A stretch of DNA of 64,000 nucleotides from Combretum micranthum (GCA_024138025.1 JAMXBD010000963.1:248001-312000); one strand, 5' to 3'; positions 1 to 12,846 are shown, counted from the first letter of the stretch. Made by a program: numbers and translations. Notes: generated by a model not told the origin, from the letters alone.

Positions 1-2525
1 TTTAAATCACACAAAACATATACTCATGAGTAGAAATGGAATTAAAAAGGAAAAAAAAAACTTAGAAAAACCTAGAACCATATAATAAAGTTTCATCCCT
101 ATAAGAAAACTTAAGAAAAATTTTACTTGAATTTGATAAATGAAACATATTTGATTATCCGATCAATAAGAAGATTGGATATGTAATTAAACTTCAATAT
201 GTGACCTTATATACAAATATAAGATTAAGATCATATACAGAAATAGGATATTAATAGATAAACTTGATATTATTTAAGTATTATATAAGGAAAAGATATT
301 TAGCTTTAAATCTATTAGATATACTCAACAACAAACCTATATAGACATATGCAGATTTCAACACATATAAAAGAACAAGATTCCTAGTAAAAGATATTTA
401 GCTTTAAATCTATTAGATATACTCAAAAACAAACCTATATAGACATATGAAGATTTCAACACATATAAAAGAATAAGATTCCTAGAATAAAATTTAAGTA
501 ATTCAATTACAAATTAGAAAATCAAGATAATATAAATTGTAATTGAAAGATTAAACTTAACCAAGAATTCCGTAATTCTAAGTATAAAATTAAATGCTTA
601 TAAGACTATAAGGATATAAAGTATAGATTAATGAAAATCATAAATATTAGTTGATATAATCAAATTAGCTAGAGTTATATACTTAAAATAAGATCAAGAC
701 AATCAAAATGAAAATAAGTATAAATATGTATACTTTAACTAAAAAGTTGAGTAATGGACTTAAATTAAGTATAATCACTAGTACTTTATGAAATAAACAT
801 TTACAAGGAATTGAACTTGAAATAATAATTAAGAATACAAAACAAGAAACCTAGGCATCATTATGATACCTTTCCAGCCCCTAAAGTAAAATAGGAAAAA
901 TATACAAAATGATTAGTTTAACATGACAATTAAAAACTACAGTCGATAAGTTTTCCAATGACTACTCATATGCTAAAATCTAAGTTAAAACGAGTATAAT
1001 ATGCCCAATTTAAGATTTCGTGATTTAACTTGATATTTGAAAATATTTAAAACTTCTCTTACGAAAACTAAGATTATACGAATTTTATAGTTTAACTTAT
1101 GAAGCGTAGCCTTTACAAGCTTCAAAATGACTAATTATGTGTTAAGGTTAGATTAAGAAATGCTAAAACTCGAGTTTAAGATACAAAGACACAATAGGTT
1201 TCTTTATATGAATAAGAGTATAGTAATGGGGTATCTGTTATCTCGATTCTCGAGGGATACAGATCTGTCTTCAAGTTTTCTTGTAGACTTCTACAACCAT
1301 TAAGCAAGGATAAACAGGTCAGTATATTCCGATGACCTTCATATCTGCTTATGCTTGTAGGTTTAGAGTATGATATTTTGTTAATATAAATTAAACAATT
1401 CAAGTATGGGATTGGGAAATTTACACTTATGGTTGCTCGTGTTTGTTATCTTTGTTGAAAATACTATACATTATTCTGAACGTTAAGTATTGAGTGTTTT
1501 AAATCATTTAGATCTTTATGAGTGTCTGATAATTGTTTGATTGCCAAATAAATGGACTTAATGACTATTGGCGTGATAATTATAATATTGATCATGCATT
1601 GCATGATTGTATGTAGAAGGCCATCACCACTACACTTTGACTCGGATGGGCCACGCTGTCCCGTGAGGACGGTGACCATGGAGGACCGAAGTGGTATATG
1701 CCTAGTGTGTACCATGGGCCTTGTTCTAAGGGAATGGGAACTAAGTCATCTTGGGCAGATGGCCCACCTCCTAGGATTGCGCTGGGTCATTGTTAAGGAT
1801 ATCTTGCTTCAATGGGATGTTGTTATACGTATATTATTTTTTATATATGAAAAACTGCTTGAATAAATTTGACTCCCAAAGTATTAGCGGTCCGAGTTCT
1901 GATGTGTGGATGTACCCCAACCCTGGATTCGGAGGGCGTAAATCCGAATATATATATGGTTACCGGTTGGCCATATATATTTGTTCATTTGCTTATCTGC
2001 ATTGCATATGCTTGTTTAATAACTTGTCTGCTTTTGCTTGAACGGTATGGAACGAGGGTATACTTCACTCAGCTAGTTGTAGCTGACTCTCCAACAGTTT
2101 GCTTTTGCAGGTAAGTTGAATACATGGATGGGATAGGATCTGAGTGCAAAGTGTGACAAAGATCAGGTTGTACAAGACTGATAGAAGATTGAGAATTTGA
2201 TAGGTTAAACCTAGTTGAGAGAATAAACATAAAAATATAGTCTTTTTCTTAATTTAAACCTAGTTAATATTTTATGTTAAACCTAGGTTTACCTTATCTT
2301 GTCGTTTGGTAGGATATCTGATTCTCTGCGGTTTTTATGATCTGTGGAAGTTTTGACATCCAATAAATTATTTTCATAATAAATTTATATATGTATAATA
2401 CAATGAGAGGATAATTAATTAGAGTCTTGTAAACTTTGACTTGCAATGCGATCCTCATGTTGCTGGTGCACACATGATATGGCGATTTAGAGCAATCCTC
2501 CTAGGCCCCACATAGGGTCGCGACA
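1..2525 (+). mobile_element. 3' part of a family-A-related LTR (A5), starting outside the window
   Basis: The right end reads GGGTCGCGACA, the same kind of terminus as family A (GGGGCGTGACA). Two internal blocks match A copies elsewhere: a GGCGTAAATCC-type block near 1930-1950, and a block near 2060-2105 (TTCACTCAGCT ... AGCTGACTC ... CAG) that aligns with A1 and A3. The element runs directly into a family-B element at 2526 whose first five bases (GACCC) would be the target duplication. Nothing protein-coding is convincing in 1-1450, which is AT-rich and featureless apart from a tandem duplication. The left end is not in the window, so the assignment of 1-1400 to this element is inference from the 4.1-kb length of other A copies. 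Confidence 0.55.
291..487. repeat. Tandem duplication, two units of about 98 bp
   Basis: The block starting AAAAGATATTTAGC at 291 is repeated at 389 with very few changes (for example CAACAAC versus CAAAAAC and ATGCAG versus ATGAAG). The near identity suggests a recent local duplication. Confidence 0.9.
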
Positions 2526-2925
2526 GACCCAGCCCACTTAATCCATAGATTAAGCATACTAAATTTTTCGATCACGCATAATACCAAAGTATTAGGAAAT
2601 ACCCAAGTATTATACGTAAGGTTATCCAAAAATAAGTGTTTGTAATGATTGTTTGCTTAAAACAGATATAACATTTACATGATTTGAATTAAGAAATACT
2701 ACCACAACATAAGTAGTGTGTCATCACATATATACAAAACATACATCACATACATTACATGAGGATCTCTCAAGAATCACACAAACCATATAAAGCTTAC
2801 ATATAAGCAAGCTATGTTACATATACAACTTAAAATAAAATTACATTGCAAGGCTTAATAAATAAGCCTAGAAATTTCACAAAATATATCAAAAAGTTAT
2901 AAATAACTATTGCTAGGTCACACTC

Positions 2926-2996
2926 CTAATCATCCATAAAGGTCTCCCATTCAGTCCCATAGCCTATATCATCGTAGAGCTTATCATCATAACTAT
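2926..2996 (-). other. Conserved acidic mini-exon in B1 (exon 3)
   Basis: A splice-acceptor-like site (ACCTTGCAG) is followed on the minus strand by a short frame ending in TAG at 2926-2928, with residues YDDKLYDDIGYGTEWETF then MDD. The Y-G-T core, the acidic start and the position relative to the element's 3' end match five other B copies. Function unknown. Confidence 0.6.
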
Positions 2997-3969
2997 CTGC
3001 AAGGTAGCAGCATGAGCTAAAGACCTAGTACACAATAGTGCAACAAATACATATGCCAAGCATGCTTAATTAAATACAATGCAACAATTCACCACAACTT
3101 CATTATCTTTAGTTAAGTGAGTAAAAAATAAAAGAAAAAACATTGGAATATTCAAACTTTGATTCAAGCCTGGGAATTTGGGGATCCTGAGTAACAACAG
3201 ATGTTCAAGGGGTTGATATAGGTAGACCGGATACTTATATCTCCTAAGTCTAATCGATAAAGATTAGTAATAGCTTCATCTAGGGTTCACACTCCTTCAT
3301 ACACTCCACTTATCCCGCTCTATAACATCAATTAGTTCAACAGTCCCATAACCGTGAACTAAAACATATTATTTCCTCCTGAGCCTAAGTAGATAATATA
3401 CCGACACAGTTAACCCCATTAGCTATTCACTTAGCCATTAAAAAAAATTATCATTGCATCATAGTGAACCATTGCATCATGGATTTGATTCATTACATCA
3501 TGACAAAGATTTGGACTAAGTGCCTAAACTACCGTACCATTGCATCATGACAAGGTTGCCATTTCCCGGACTAGACACGAATCAACCACAAACCATCTCA
3601 ATAAACTTTTCATTAGTCTTTAATTAGGGTCAAACTTGAATATGCCTATCCTAAGCAATAATCAATCAAATTATTTTGTACTTGGATCGGATTGAGAATC
3701 AAAGGAAATCTCCAACTGAGTATCTATCTCTGTTCCACACAAATCAAACTATATCAACATAACTATCCTAAGCCAAGCTTATACTCACTAGTTTAAAAAC
3801 ATAGGAAGTTATTGAATCTCATTTAAAATAATCCAAAGTCATCACATGACATATATATATATATATATATATATCATATAACATCATACAAAGTAAATCT
3901 TTAATAAAAAAGTTAAATATCATGTATTGAAAGATGTTAGAAAAATGTTAGAAAAATTGAAATGCTGCA

Positions 3970-4215
3970 CCCATGTTGGCAATTTACACCGGTAGTGTAA
4001 AACTCAACACCGGCCATGTAGGGATCCTACGCCGGCGGCGTTGAAGCTATCGTTAAGAAGATGCATCATGTACAAAATTTTGGGTCATTACGCCGGCAGT
4101 GCATCGGCTGTGTAGACCTCAACGCCCGCGGTGTTGGGGTTTAAGCCAACGCCGTTCAAGCTGCCTTTCAAATGATTGGTAGCCAAATTTTTAAAGTCGG
4201 CAGGTACGCCGATAA
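3970..4215 (-). repeat. GC-rich hairpin cassette in B1
   Basis: Short inverted repeats are clustered here: TTACAC-cggta-GTGTAA near 3985, and CAACGCC with GGTGTTG near 4120. CGCCGGCGGCGTT-type blocks recur near 4030, 4090 and 4145. The surrounding LTR is AT-rich. The same position in other B copies holds hairpins of different sequence. Confidence 0.65.
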
Positions 4216-4614
4216 ATTTTTATATTTTACTCTTCTAACCTCTTCTAAACCATATTATAACTTGCCTAATATATGGTATAAGAACCTTATATCATCAAAC
4301 ATACACAAACTCCTCTCTAACATCATTGAACTGCAATACTCCTCCTCAACCATTAAAACACACTTTACACTATAATTTCGTTTTCTTCACATTTACTACA
4401 TCAACATGAATCCACTCTTCAATACAACTCAATAATACCAACTTCTCATCATACTACAACTTAACACCATCATTACACTTCCATAAACAAATCCTAAACT
4501 ATCTCAATATCACAATATAATAATACACATATATATCCAACATGCATTATATTTGATAGAAATTTCATGGATTAAGAGAGAAATAAAACATCTTATACAC
4601 CATATAAACTTACC

Positions 4615-4640
4615 TTACTATATATATGATAGTTGGGGAT
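4615..4640 (-). promoter_or_regulatory. Leader splice-donor-like site of B1
   Basis: On the minus strand the sequence reads TAGTAAG|GTAAGTTTATATGG. Comparable donors occur at the same place in B2 (TTAAG|GTATGTG), B4 (TTTAAG|GTAAGTC), B5 (TTCAT|GTGAGTT) and B6 (TACAT|GTAAGTC). Confidence 0.5.
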
Positions 4641-6287
4641 GAATTCTTGGTGTGTTGGGTGCAAGAAATCTTGGTTTGAATGTTGGAAAATATGGCTTTA
4701 CAAGAGTTACGAATTTTCTTCTTCTTAGGTCTGTTTTGGATGTCCAAAGTGTAAAAGAAATAAGCTTGATATTTATCCAACATGCATTGACGTTAGGGAC
4801 GGATTTCTAAAGAGCTTTGGGCCTTAATTAAGTTTTGATTTTGGGCTTAAATTAGGTTTAAAAAGGTAAAAAATCTGCTAGGTTTATGGACTTAATTTTT
4901 TGTTTAAAACAAGCTTAATTCATCATATATTATTCATTACAATATTAATTAGTATCAACATAATAATTTCAAACATGAATAAACTATAAACCTAAATATA
5001 TTTATCATAGATTATTATCTAATTATTACTTCATAACACATACCATTATTTCAAACACACCACAATTCACATTAACACACACACACATACACATAACAAT
5101 CAAATTTAATATGCATTAAATATGAATTAAAACTTCGATTATTTCTGTCACGCCCCGAGGGTATTCTAATAATAATAATCAAGAATCACTCGATTACCAT
5201 TATTAGATTACCTTTTAGGAGTGACATGATTTCCAAAACAGGATCTTTTAGTTGCTTGGATGGAATAAACAAACATATATAAGATGTAAACCAGTAAACA
5301 ACTTTTACAAACTATAATATTACAGATCATATGCTTTATAAGTCCTTACAACTATAACTGATGATTCTAATGCACTTTAAATGTATCACAAGTCTATTAC
5401 AGATATAGATATTCTAACCCTATACTAAACTTTTAACTTCTGACTTCTAATCTCTTACCGGGACCATGCTCCTGCTAGTAATGAGTCAGGGTCGCAGAGT
5501 GAACTTGAAAGGACTGTGGGAGTATGAGCTAAAACACAAGCTCAGTGAATAACCAGAACTTATTACATATAACATACAAGTTATTTAACAATCATATGGA
5601 ATGCATCAATCACACAAATGAACATTACAAGCTTGGATAATCCGGAATCCAAACAGGATGGAGATTTACGCCCTCCCATCGGGGTTGAAGGATCACAATC
5701 TATGGTCCACCTACCCAGGAGAGACTTAAGCTTCCAGGAAATAATAATAGTTAATTTAATTATCTCTTTAAAATTATCATGTTTCATTATTTATTTCCTG
5801 CTTTAGCTTTAGAAACTCCACTAAGTGTTAGTTATTCCCATGTAATACCATAAGCGGTGTCCTTCGTTTACCATGTAGTTCCTATGGTATTAACAGAACA
5901 AAAGTAATCTTGCAATTAACTAATAGCTCTCTGGCCTAGATAATTCAAGCATTACCAGAGATCCGGGAAACTAACACATAGTAGGCTACCACTTACTCAA
6001 ATGCTTTTTATGCATAGTATGTAATGCATGATTATTTTCCATTATGGTATCAGTAGTTTTTAATCAATTTGAAGGTGATCAAGCAATACAGACACTCAAT
6101 TAGATACTACATACATTATCAAGATACATGCATTTGTGTTATCACTTATTTTAGAGTGACATGGCAATCAATGGAATACAATACACAAATTTCATATTTC
6201 AAATAGTTCACCAATTTTCATTATCTTTTTATTTAAGGTTCACTACTAGTACAAGCACAACCAATGTAATAAGACTGAGTTACTCAC

Positions 6288-6347
6288 CTGCCCATCCTAT
6301 TTAATCGTAGTAATCTTCAGGTAGGTCCTCCCCAATACCCAAGTCAC
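6288..6347 (-). other. Conserved 60-bp mini-exon in A1 ending E-D-Y-Y-D-stop
   Basis: On the minus strand an acceptor-like CTTAATAG is followed by 60 bases and then a canonical donor, CAG|GTGAGTAAC. The frame gives DLGIGEDLPEDYYD and a TAA stop. A2 has NFDTVEDFPVDYYD-stop, A4 ends PEDYFD-stop and A3 begins NFDTVENFSIDY. The retained frame, length and splice signals across divergent copies suggest a real exon. Function unknown. Confidence 0.6.
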
Positions 6348-7527
6348 CTATTAAGATAAATAATATAATCATTAAAATTTTTAGGTTATACAATCTTAGT
6401 TTCTATGAATATTTAAGTGTTCTAATGGTTTGTTGGGTTTCTGTTTTATTCTTAACTAATTCTTTCGAAATAACCCTAAGTTCTAATTTATTGTATTCAT
6501 AGTTTTATTTTATTAATTCTGGTTGGATACTTGAATCTATTGATTGGGTATTTGGAAAGTTTAACAATTTAGTTAATTCATTTTTATTGTCCAAAACTAT
6601 TAATTTTCTTTTTAATTACTTAATAAATTTTTCTAATAGAGTATAGTTATTCCTATACTCACAAATTTGGATTATTTAAATTTCTATTGTTATCTATTTA
6701 TGTACAAATATTTAAATATATGCCCATTATTTACTAAACTCACAAATTATATATATATTTCTATAAATTAGTTAAATATCACCTTTATGAAAATATATTT
6801 GCTAAATAAAGGATTTATTGATTTTATTAAAACTAATTTCGAAAATTTCTACTTTTACCATAAATAATAAGAATATTAATAATTATTATCAATAATAATA
6901 CTAAAAGTAATTATAACATCAATAGTACTAATAACAATGATAAAAGTAATAACAACAATTACAATAATAATAATAATAATAATAATAAAATAATAATAAT
7001 AATAATAAAATTTCCGAAATAGATAAGATATAGTAATTATATTTCATCACATTAGTAATTATAATAATTGTTTTTACACTCTAATTCATATTATTACTAA
7101 AATAATTTTAGTCTTATATTCATATTATTTCAGAAATAATACTTTCGAAAATTTTAACAAAATTCTTTTAATAATATTAAAAATATCAATAATTATAGTT
7201 AGAAAATCCATTATACTTAAATTACTTACTAGAAGTAATTTATATTTCTAAAAATTCTTTTTGGATTAACATTAATAGATTAAATATTTAAACATCACAT
7301 ATTTAATAAGGTCAGAAAAATAATTTTATATTTAAATTTAAATAAATAAATAAATAAATTTCTAATTTAATATTATTATATTATAATATTATTATTACTA
7401 TTCCAAAAAATAAATAAATGTAGAAATAATAATAAAATTCTAAAATTACTTATATTATTATTTATTATATAATTATATTTACTTAGTTTCGTTTTTCTTT
7501 TCTTCTTTTTTTTTTTAAATTGGCCGA

Positions 7528-7645
7528 GAGGTACACGGGTTAAACACGCCCGTGTACCCAGCCGTGCTCATCGGGGGTTCACTGTTCACGTCTCTCTCGA
7601 TGAGCCGCGGCCTATTCCGGTGAATCCCAACATCAAAACGTTGGG
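7528..7645. repeat. Three consecutive hairpins in A1
   Basis: Perfect inverted repeats follow one another: GTACACGGG with CCCGTGTAC, CTCATCG with CGATGAG, and ATCCCAAC with GTTGGGAT. The block is GC-rich inside an AT-rich LTR. In the coding orientation it lies between a donor-like site near 7893 (GAG|GTAAGTG) and the mini-exon, as in the B elements. Confidence 0.7.
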
Positions 7646-8070
7646 ATTTTGGATCCAAACGACTGCTAGGAACCTAATTAACCTAAATATCCAAGAAAAA
7701 CAACATAAAAACAACATGTTATCCATGAATTTGGATCATCAAGCTCAGTTAGGGTTTGGGAAAATCACCTTCGTTGTGACCTCTCGGTGAAATCCGAAGC
7801 TCCTAGTGGCCTTGGTTAGCTTCCTAAGATGTTTAAGAGTCAGTCTCAATCCTTAGAACTGAAAGAAAACTCGCGGAATAAAATCACTTACCTCAAGCTC
7901 GTTTTTCATGCGTTTTTCCAGGTTTTTGTTCGAATTCTCGAACTGGGTTGGTGCGAGTGTTTAAAAATCAGTTTTTGGGTTGGTTCGACTCCTAATAGGT
8001 TATAGTTGTATTCTGGAAAGTTTGAAAGAGTTTGGAGTTCATTTGCTTGTCCAACGAAGTTTGTTTGCAT

Positions 8071-8112
<42 letters not shown>

Positions 8113-10750
8113 GGATGTAAAGTTTCGGCCGCGTTTCATCCCTAAATTAGAAACCAATTGCTCTTGTTTGTTGTCCATTCATCCATTTGTTGGTTTATAA
8201 TTAATGTGGGGGTGATTTGTCCGGTTTGTATTGGTTTAGGTTAGATTTACATTGACTTTCATGTAAATTATTGAGGAAATTCGGCTCACATCCTTCAAGA
8301 GAATCACAGCCCTCCAAAACAAGTGAAACCGTCTCCAGCAAGTTGAAATTATATATATATTAATTATATAGTAGTTAGATATTATTTAGTTAAGTTTTCG
8401 GGTAGTTTATTACACAATTAGGGTATATTTTAGCTTATATATGTAAATATATATGTGCAAAGGTCTTAAATGAATCCTACAAGGTGTTTAGTTTAACAAA
8501 AAGTACAAATTTAAGTTTTAATAGTACGTATCTATTTGTTTAAGAAAAGTTTATCCTACGCGATTTAGGTTTTATAAACTTTTCGGGTCAATTTTCGTTT
8601 CAGGCTCCAAGAGCTTTAGAAAACCCTAATTTGATTATTGGTATGATTCAATTCTATATTTGAGGTCTAGATTTCAAGATATACATTATTGGTATGATTC
8701 AATTATTGGTATGATTCAATTCTAACAGTTCATCTTAAGATCAAAATTTTCTAACTAAAACCCTATCGAGTCATTTACTTAATATTACTACTAATATATA
8801 GGCTAAATTAGTTATATATATTAGATTTGGATACTCACTATGAAATCTTATCAATGTAGTTTATTACTGACTAGAAATCTCAATTTTTAGGGTTCCAAAG
8901 CAAATATAGGTTTATTACTATACTTTGTTTTAATTCCAGGTCTCTATTGAATACTACAGTAATCACTTGATACCCATATTTAGGTTTTCCTATATAACCT
9001 TTCTGTTTGACAAGGATTCGGGTTTGGGATTTGAAGTTTCCTTTGATCACCATCTTGAATTATCAATTTAAAATACAAAATCTCATTTTTGGACTCAATT
9101 GGGGTCAAAGAAGTTCTTTTATGAAGTTTATGGATCCCAAATCGGCCAGGTTTGAATTATCTATCTAACTTAGGGTTTCTGGTTAACCTCTAGGTTTACT
9201 AGTTAGTTTCTAATTTCTACTCTAGAGTCGTATCGTAGGGTGGAAGTTTTCGGGGTTTACAATTTCATAATTGTTAAAAGTCCTCCCATCAACAAAAAAA
9301 AGCTCAAGATTCCCTATCATTATGGATGAAAATAAAACTTAATGGAATTAGGAATCAGTTGGATTATACCTTTCTACATACTCACCAACTTCTCCCTAAA
9401 AAGGTAATTCAAATTTCACAATATTTTATTATACCAAATATACGGGAATGGACACGGGTACTTAAATTTTGTTCTTTCTTCAAACTCACTTCATGGACCC
9501 TTTTCTTGCCACTGATTTAGTGATTTCGTGTCATTGGCATCAGCCATGTGTCCCCTTTTTTTTTTTTTTTTTTTTTTTAAATAATTGGTGTTCCATATTG
9601 CTATTCCTCATAACTTGGATATGAAGGTGGATTTGTTATGTTCCATGCCTCCACTACACAGGTCATTATTTTCCTATAAAGTCGATACGTACACCTAGTT
9701 GCACTTATTTCTGGATACGATTTTCAGGATAGAAATTTACTATCTTCGATTATCTCAGTGAATATATGATTATCATGTGTATTTAAAATGACAATAATTG
9801 TTTTATTTATTTTAAAGATGTTTTTATTTAAAAAATTTATTAACACGTGTCGAGTTTCTACTAGTCGTCACATAATAGGAATCGCATCTATAGGAGAGCA
9901 GATGTTTTTCACAATTTTCATTAACTTCTCAATAAATAGGATATTAGGGACCGGACATGGAAAAGTAAACCATATGCAGAACCCATGTTTTCCTTCTTAA
10001 TTGGCCAGGACTTGGAGAGCTGAGTAATTACATTAGCTAAGTTATGGGCCTGAATATAATAATACGAGCCAAATCGGTAGTCCCGGAATACATAAAGCTA
10101 CCGATAAAAATGTTACTTTTGGAATCTAACTCTGTTATTTTATTTTATTTTTTCTTTTTGTAATTTCTTTTATCACTTATAACTTTTATTTATCATTGTT
10201 TTAATCGCTAATAAATCCTTTGCTTCAATGATGTGCCCATGTCACCTATACAAAGTGTTATGGTTATAAAAGAGTCGCAATCTTTATGTAGCATAATGAA
10301 GGTAGCAGCTCTTATAGATAGTGTTAGTTTCGTATCGGTCTTAATGGGTCCGATCTTGTCAGATCATTGAACCTTTCAAATCTGCATAAAACTATAATAA
10401 AATATTTTTTATATTATTTTTTATGATTAATTTTATGGTAACATCATGATCTGGACGGTCTCATGATAAGATGATAGATAGTATTTATTTAAATGAATAA
10501 TAGAAACTTTGTACCGCATTTAAAACAATCTATCAACATCTACTAATAATATAATAGTTATGATATTCGTTTAAATAAATATATTTAGTTTCACTAACAT
10601 TCATTGTGCATGTAGAAGAAATCGAGCTCATGAAACCGTTCCTTTGTTCAAAAGAAATGTATGACAGGAAAAAATCTTCTATTACTATTAAAAGGAACAA
10701 TCTCTAATTTGAGTCATTTCTTAGTAAACACAATCTATTAGGAAAATAAC

Positions 10751-10932
10751 ATTGAAAGTATCTTTATTTTATAAATTGAGCAAATTAGCATATGAATTTT
10801 CAAACTTTGTATTTTTGTTGTCTCTGGTTTTACCTTTTTACTCATATTAATGTATTTAGAGATACTAAAAATATAAAATTCGAAAGTTTAAACCCTAATT
10901 TGTCCAAATTTTGAAATAGAGATACTTTCAAT
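10751..10932. mobile_element. Foldback MITE-like element, about 180 bp
   Basis: The left arm begins ATTGAAAGTATCT. The right arm is its near-complementary copy, ending AGATACTTTCAAT, with similarity continuing inwards through CAAATTAG and GAATTTT for about 65 bases per arm. The class is unassigned; a clear target duplication was not identified. Confidence 0.7.
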
Positions 10933-11954
10933 ATCTTTTTTTCTAATCTATCATATTATGTGAACGAAGAGAGATTTGAAAAGAATGTGGAAGATGCCTT
11001 TTTTCATTTCAAAATTTTTTTACCATACAAGGTGAGTTTATTTTTTTGTTTTGCTACTTTTTTTCTTTTTTCCGTTACCTGAGTTGGGTGTAATTTAATG
11101 TTAATTTCAAAACATTTTAACTGGGAACCTAAGAAATTGGCTAATGTAGATGTATTGCTCAATTTCTGGAGGAGCAAAAATCATATGATTTAGGTCACCA
11201 AATATACTTTACATACTCATAAATCAATATAATCCATGATTTAATAAGTTTAATTTTTTTGTGTGTGTGTGTGTATGTATGGTTTTTTTTTTTTTCTCTC
11301 CCCTAGAAGAATTCAATTAAATGATTCATGGCATTATCCAACTTAGGAAAAGGTATTTAATCCTTGTTGTCCCAATTAAAGAGGATTCTTATGGGCCTAA
11401 ATGTTTCAGCCCAACTATAGGTTTGTGCGAACAACTTTGAGTTACGAGGCCAAAGCCTAATTACCCTTTGATAATGCGCCTAGAAAATTATGATCTTATT
11501 GAATACTTGTTAACAAAAGATCTAGTCAAATTACAAATTTATTCCTTTTTTCTTTTCGTGTTACATATTATAGTTTTTGGAAAAAAGGAATAAGATCTAT
11601 TCCATTCTATTCATTAGAGAGATCAGTATTTATATTACTATGTTATAACTACTTTAGTAAATTACAAAATTGACCTTAAATAATAGATCAAGTATATATA
11701 GACCATTTATACTTATGAATTCCTTTTATTTCTATATTACATTTGGAAAAATGCATAATCTCTATATTATGCAAAAGTTCACAACCTAACTATTTTAAGG
11801 TTCTATAAGTGAAGTTTTTGATGTTTGGAGGATGCTTTAAGGGTACAGGTAGGATTGCAAAAATGATAAAGATATAAAGTCATCTTCAAGAGATTAGAGC
11901 CTAGAGGATCTATTTCCATGCAATTACTTAGAGAGATATTATATAATTAAAATG

Positions 11955-12004
<50 letters not shown>

Positions 12005-12007
12005 TAT
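11955..12007. repeat. (ATA)n microsatellite
   Basis: An uninterrupted run of about 17 AAT/ATA triplets. Confidence 0.95.
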
Positions 12008-12846
12008 TATTTTATAGGGTTGGTTTTAATAAGTAAGTTATGCAAACAAATGATAATTTAAACTTATGTAAGTACCCAAGGATACTTTTTATCATTCTAG
12101 CTAATATATTCCATCCACTTGATTTGGTTGTCTTGTTTCATTGATCGAGCAATATTAACTTTATTTGAAAACTTAAATTCTTGTTGCAAATAGCATTTTA
12201 TTCTTTTTCTCCATCCAAATTTATCACAGTAAATAGCTTGGTTGCAAGGTACATCAACATTAAAAATTGTTGTCTACTTTTAAATTCAACTAATTTTAAA
12301 AAATATAGATACATATATATAATATATATATATATTGGTTTTCAATTAGGCTTTCAAACATCTTGTGTTAAATAGGTTCAAATAGAACTTGGCTTGACAA
12401 GTAATTTAAGTTTTATGTACAAGCTCAAACTTTCTTTAGTATAAAATACAATAGGCATCTTAGTTTAAAGACCTGATCTATTTAATCATAAAATTAAACA
12501 AGTCAAGTCCCTAACCACATATAATATTTTCATATCATATGTAAGGTTGTCCTAAAACTACTTGTTTATGTTGATTGTTTGTTTAATAACACTATACCTT
12601 CCTCTTTTTAAAACAAAGATTGCTTACATGAGCAATCTATACATATTTACATTAGAACAAAAGGTTACAAAAAGAATGACACAACAAAAAAAATTTCACC
12701 TTGTTTAACCTTAATAAGAAAACAATCTTTAAGATCTCTTTATACAACATAAGGCTTAACTAATAAGCCTTCTATACAAAATACATTCGAGTTTCTAAAA
12801 CATCTTTCCTCTAAACTTCTTCCTTAACTTCTTGCCACTCGGAAAC

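Larger units (their letters stand above)
5146..9261 (-). mobile_element. Family-A solo LTR A1 (4,116 bp) with target duplication
   Basis: On the plus strand the element runs from TGTCACGCCCC at 5146 to CGGGGTTTACA ending at 9261, flanked by perfect 5-bp direct repeats ATTTC (5141-5145 and 9262-9266). It sits one base inside the 5' terminus of B1. The coding orientation, judged from splice-like sites and the mini-exon, is minus. It shares blocks with A2 and A3, for example the region near 5640-5730 and the block at 5510-5560. It contains AAT and TA microsatellites (about 6961-7010 and 8086-8109) and a short triplication of TTGGTATGATTCAATT near 8640-8720. No retroviral protein domain is present, so it is best read as a solo LTR or a non-autonomous element. 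Confidence 0.9.
2526..9267 (-). mobile_element. Family-B LTR-like element B1, interrupted by A1
   Basis: The 5' terminus on the minus strand reads TGAAATAATC and lies at 9267, just beyond the A1 insertion. The body resumes at 5145 and runs down to 2526. The 3' terminus is cut by A5: B elements end GGGTCTTTACA, and here the sequence begins at GACCC, about 10 bases from the expected end. The body aligns with B3, B4 and B6 (leader block, hairpin cassette, exon-like blocks). The right flanking duplication would be TAATT at 9268-9272; its partner is outside the window. Net visible length is about 2.6 kb. A TA microsatellite lies at about 3848-3874. Confidence 0.75.
9273..12463. other. Intergenic DNA without recognisable gene
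   Basis: No ORF here looks coding; those present are short, AT-rich and lack recognisable motifs. Contents include a T-run at about 9556-9578, a G-box-like CACGTG near 9843, a foldback MITE at 10751-10932 and an ATA microsatellite near 11955. Confidence 0.6.

Noticed and set aside
1552..2114. Overlapping ORFs of 81-104 codons on the plus strand
   Set aside because: They lie in an LTR-like region with no protein motif. They are open by chance in a GC-richer patch.
9556..9578. Long T-run as the tail of a SINE or processed pseudogene
   Set aside because: No recognisable pol III boxes or gene-derived sequence next to it, and no flanking duplication found.
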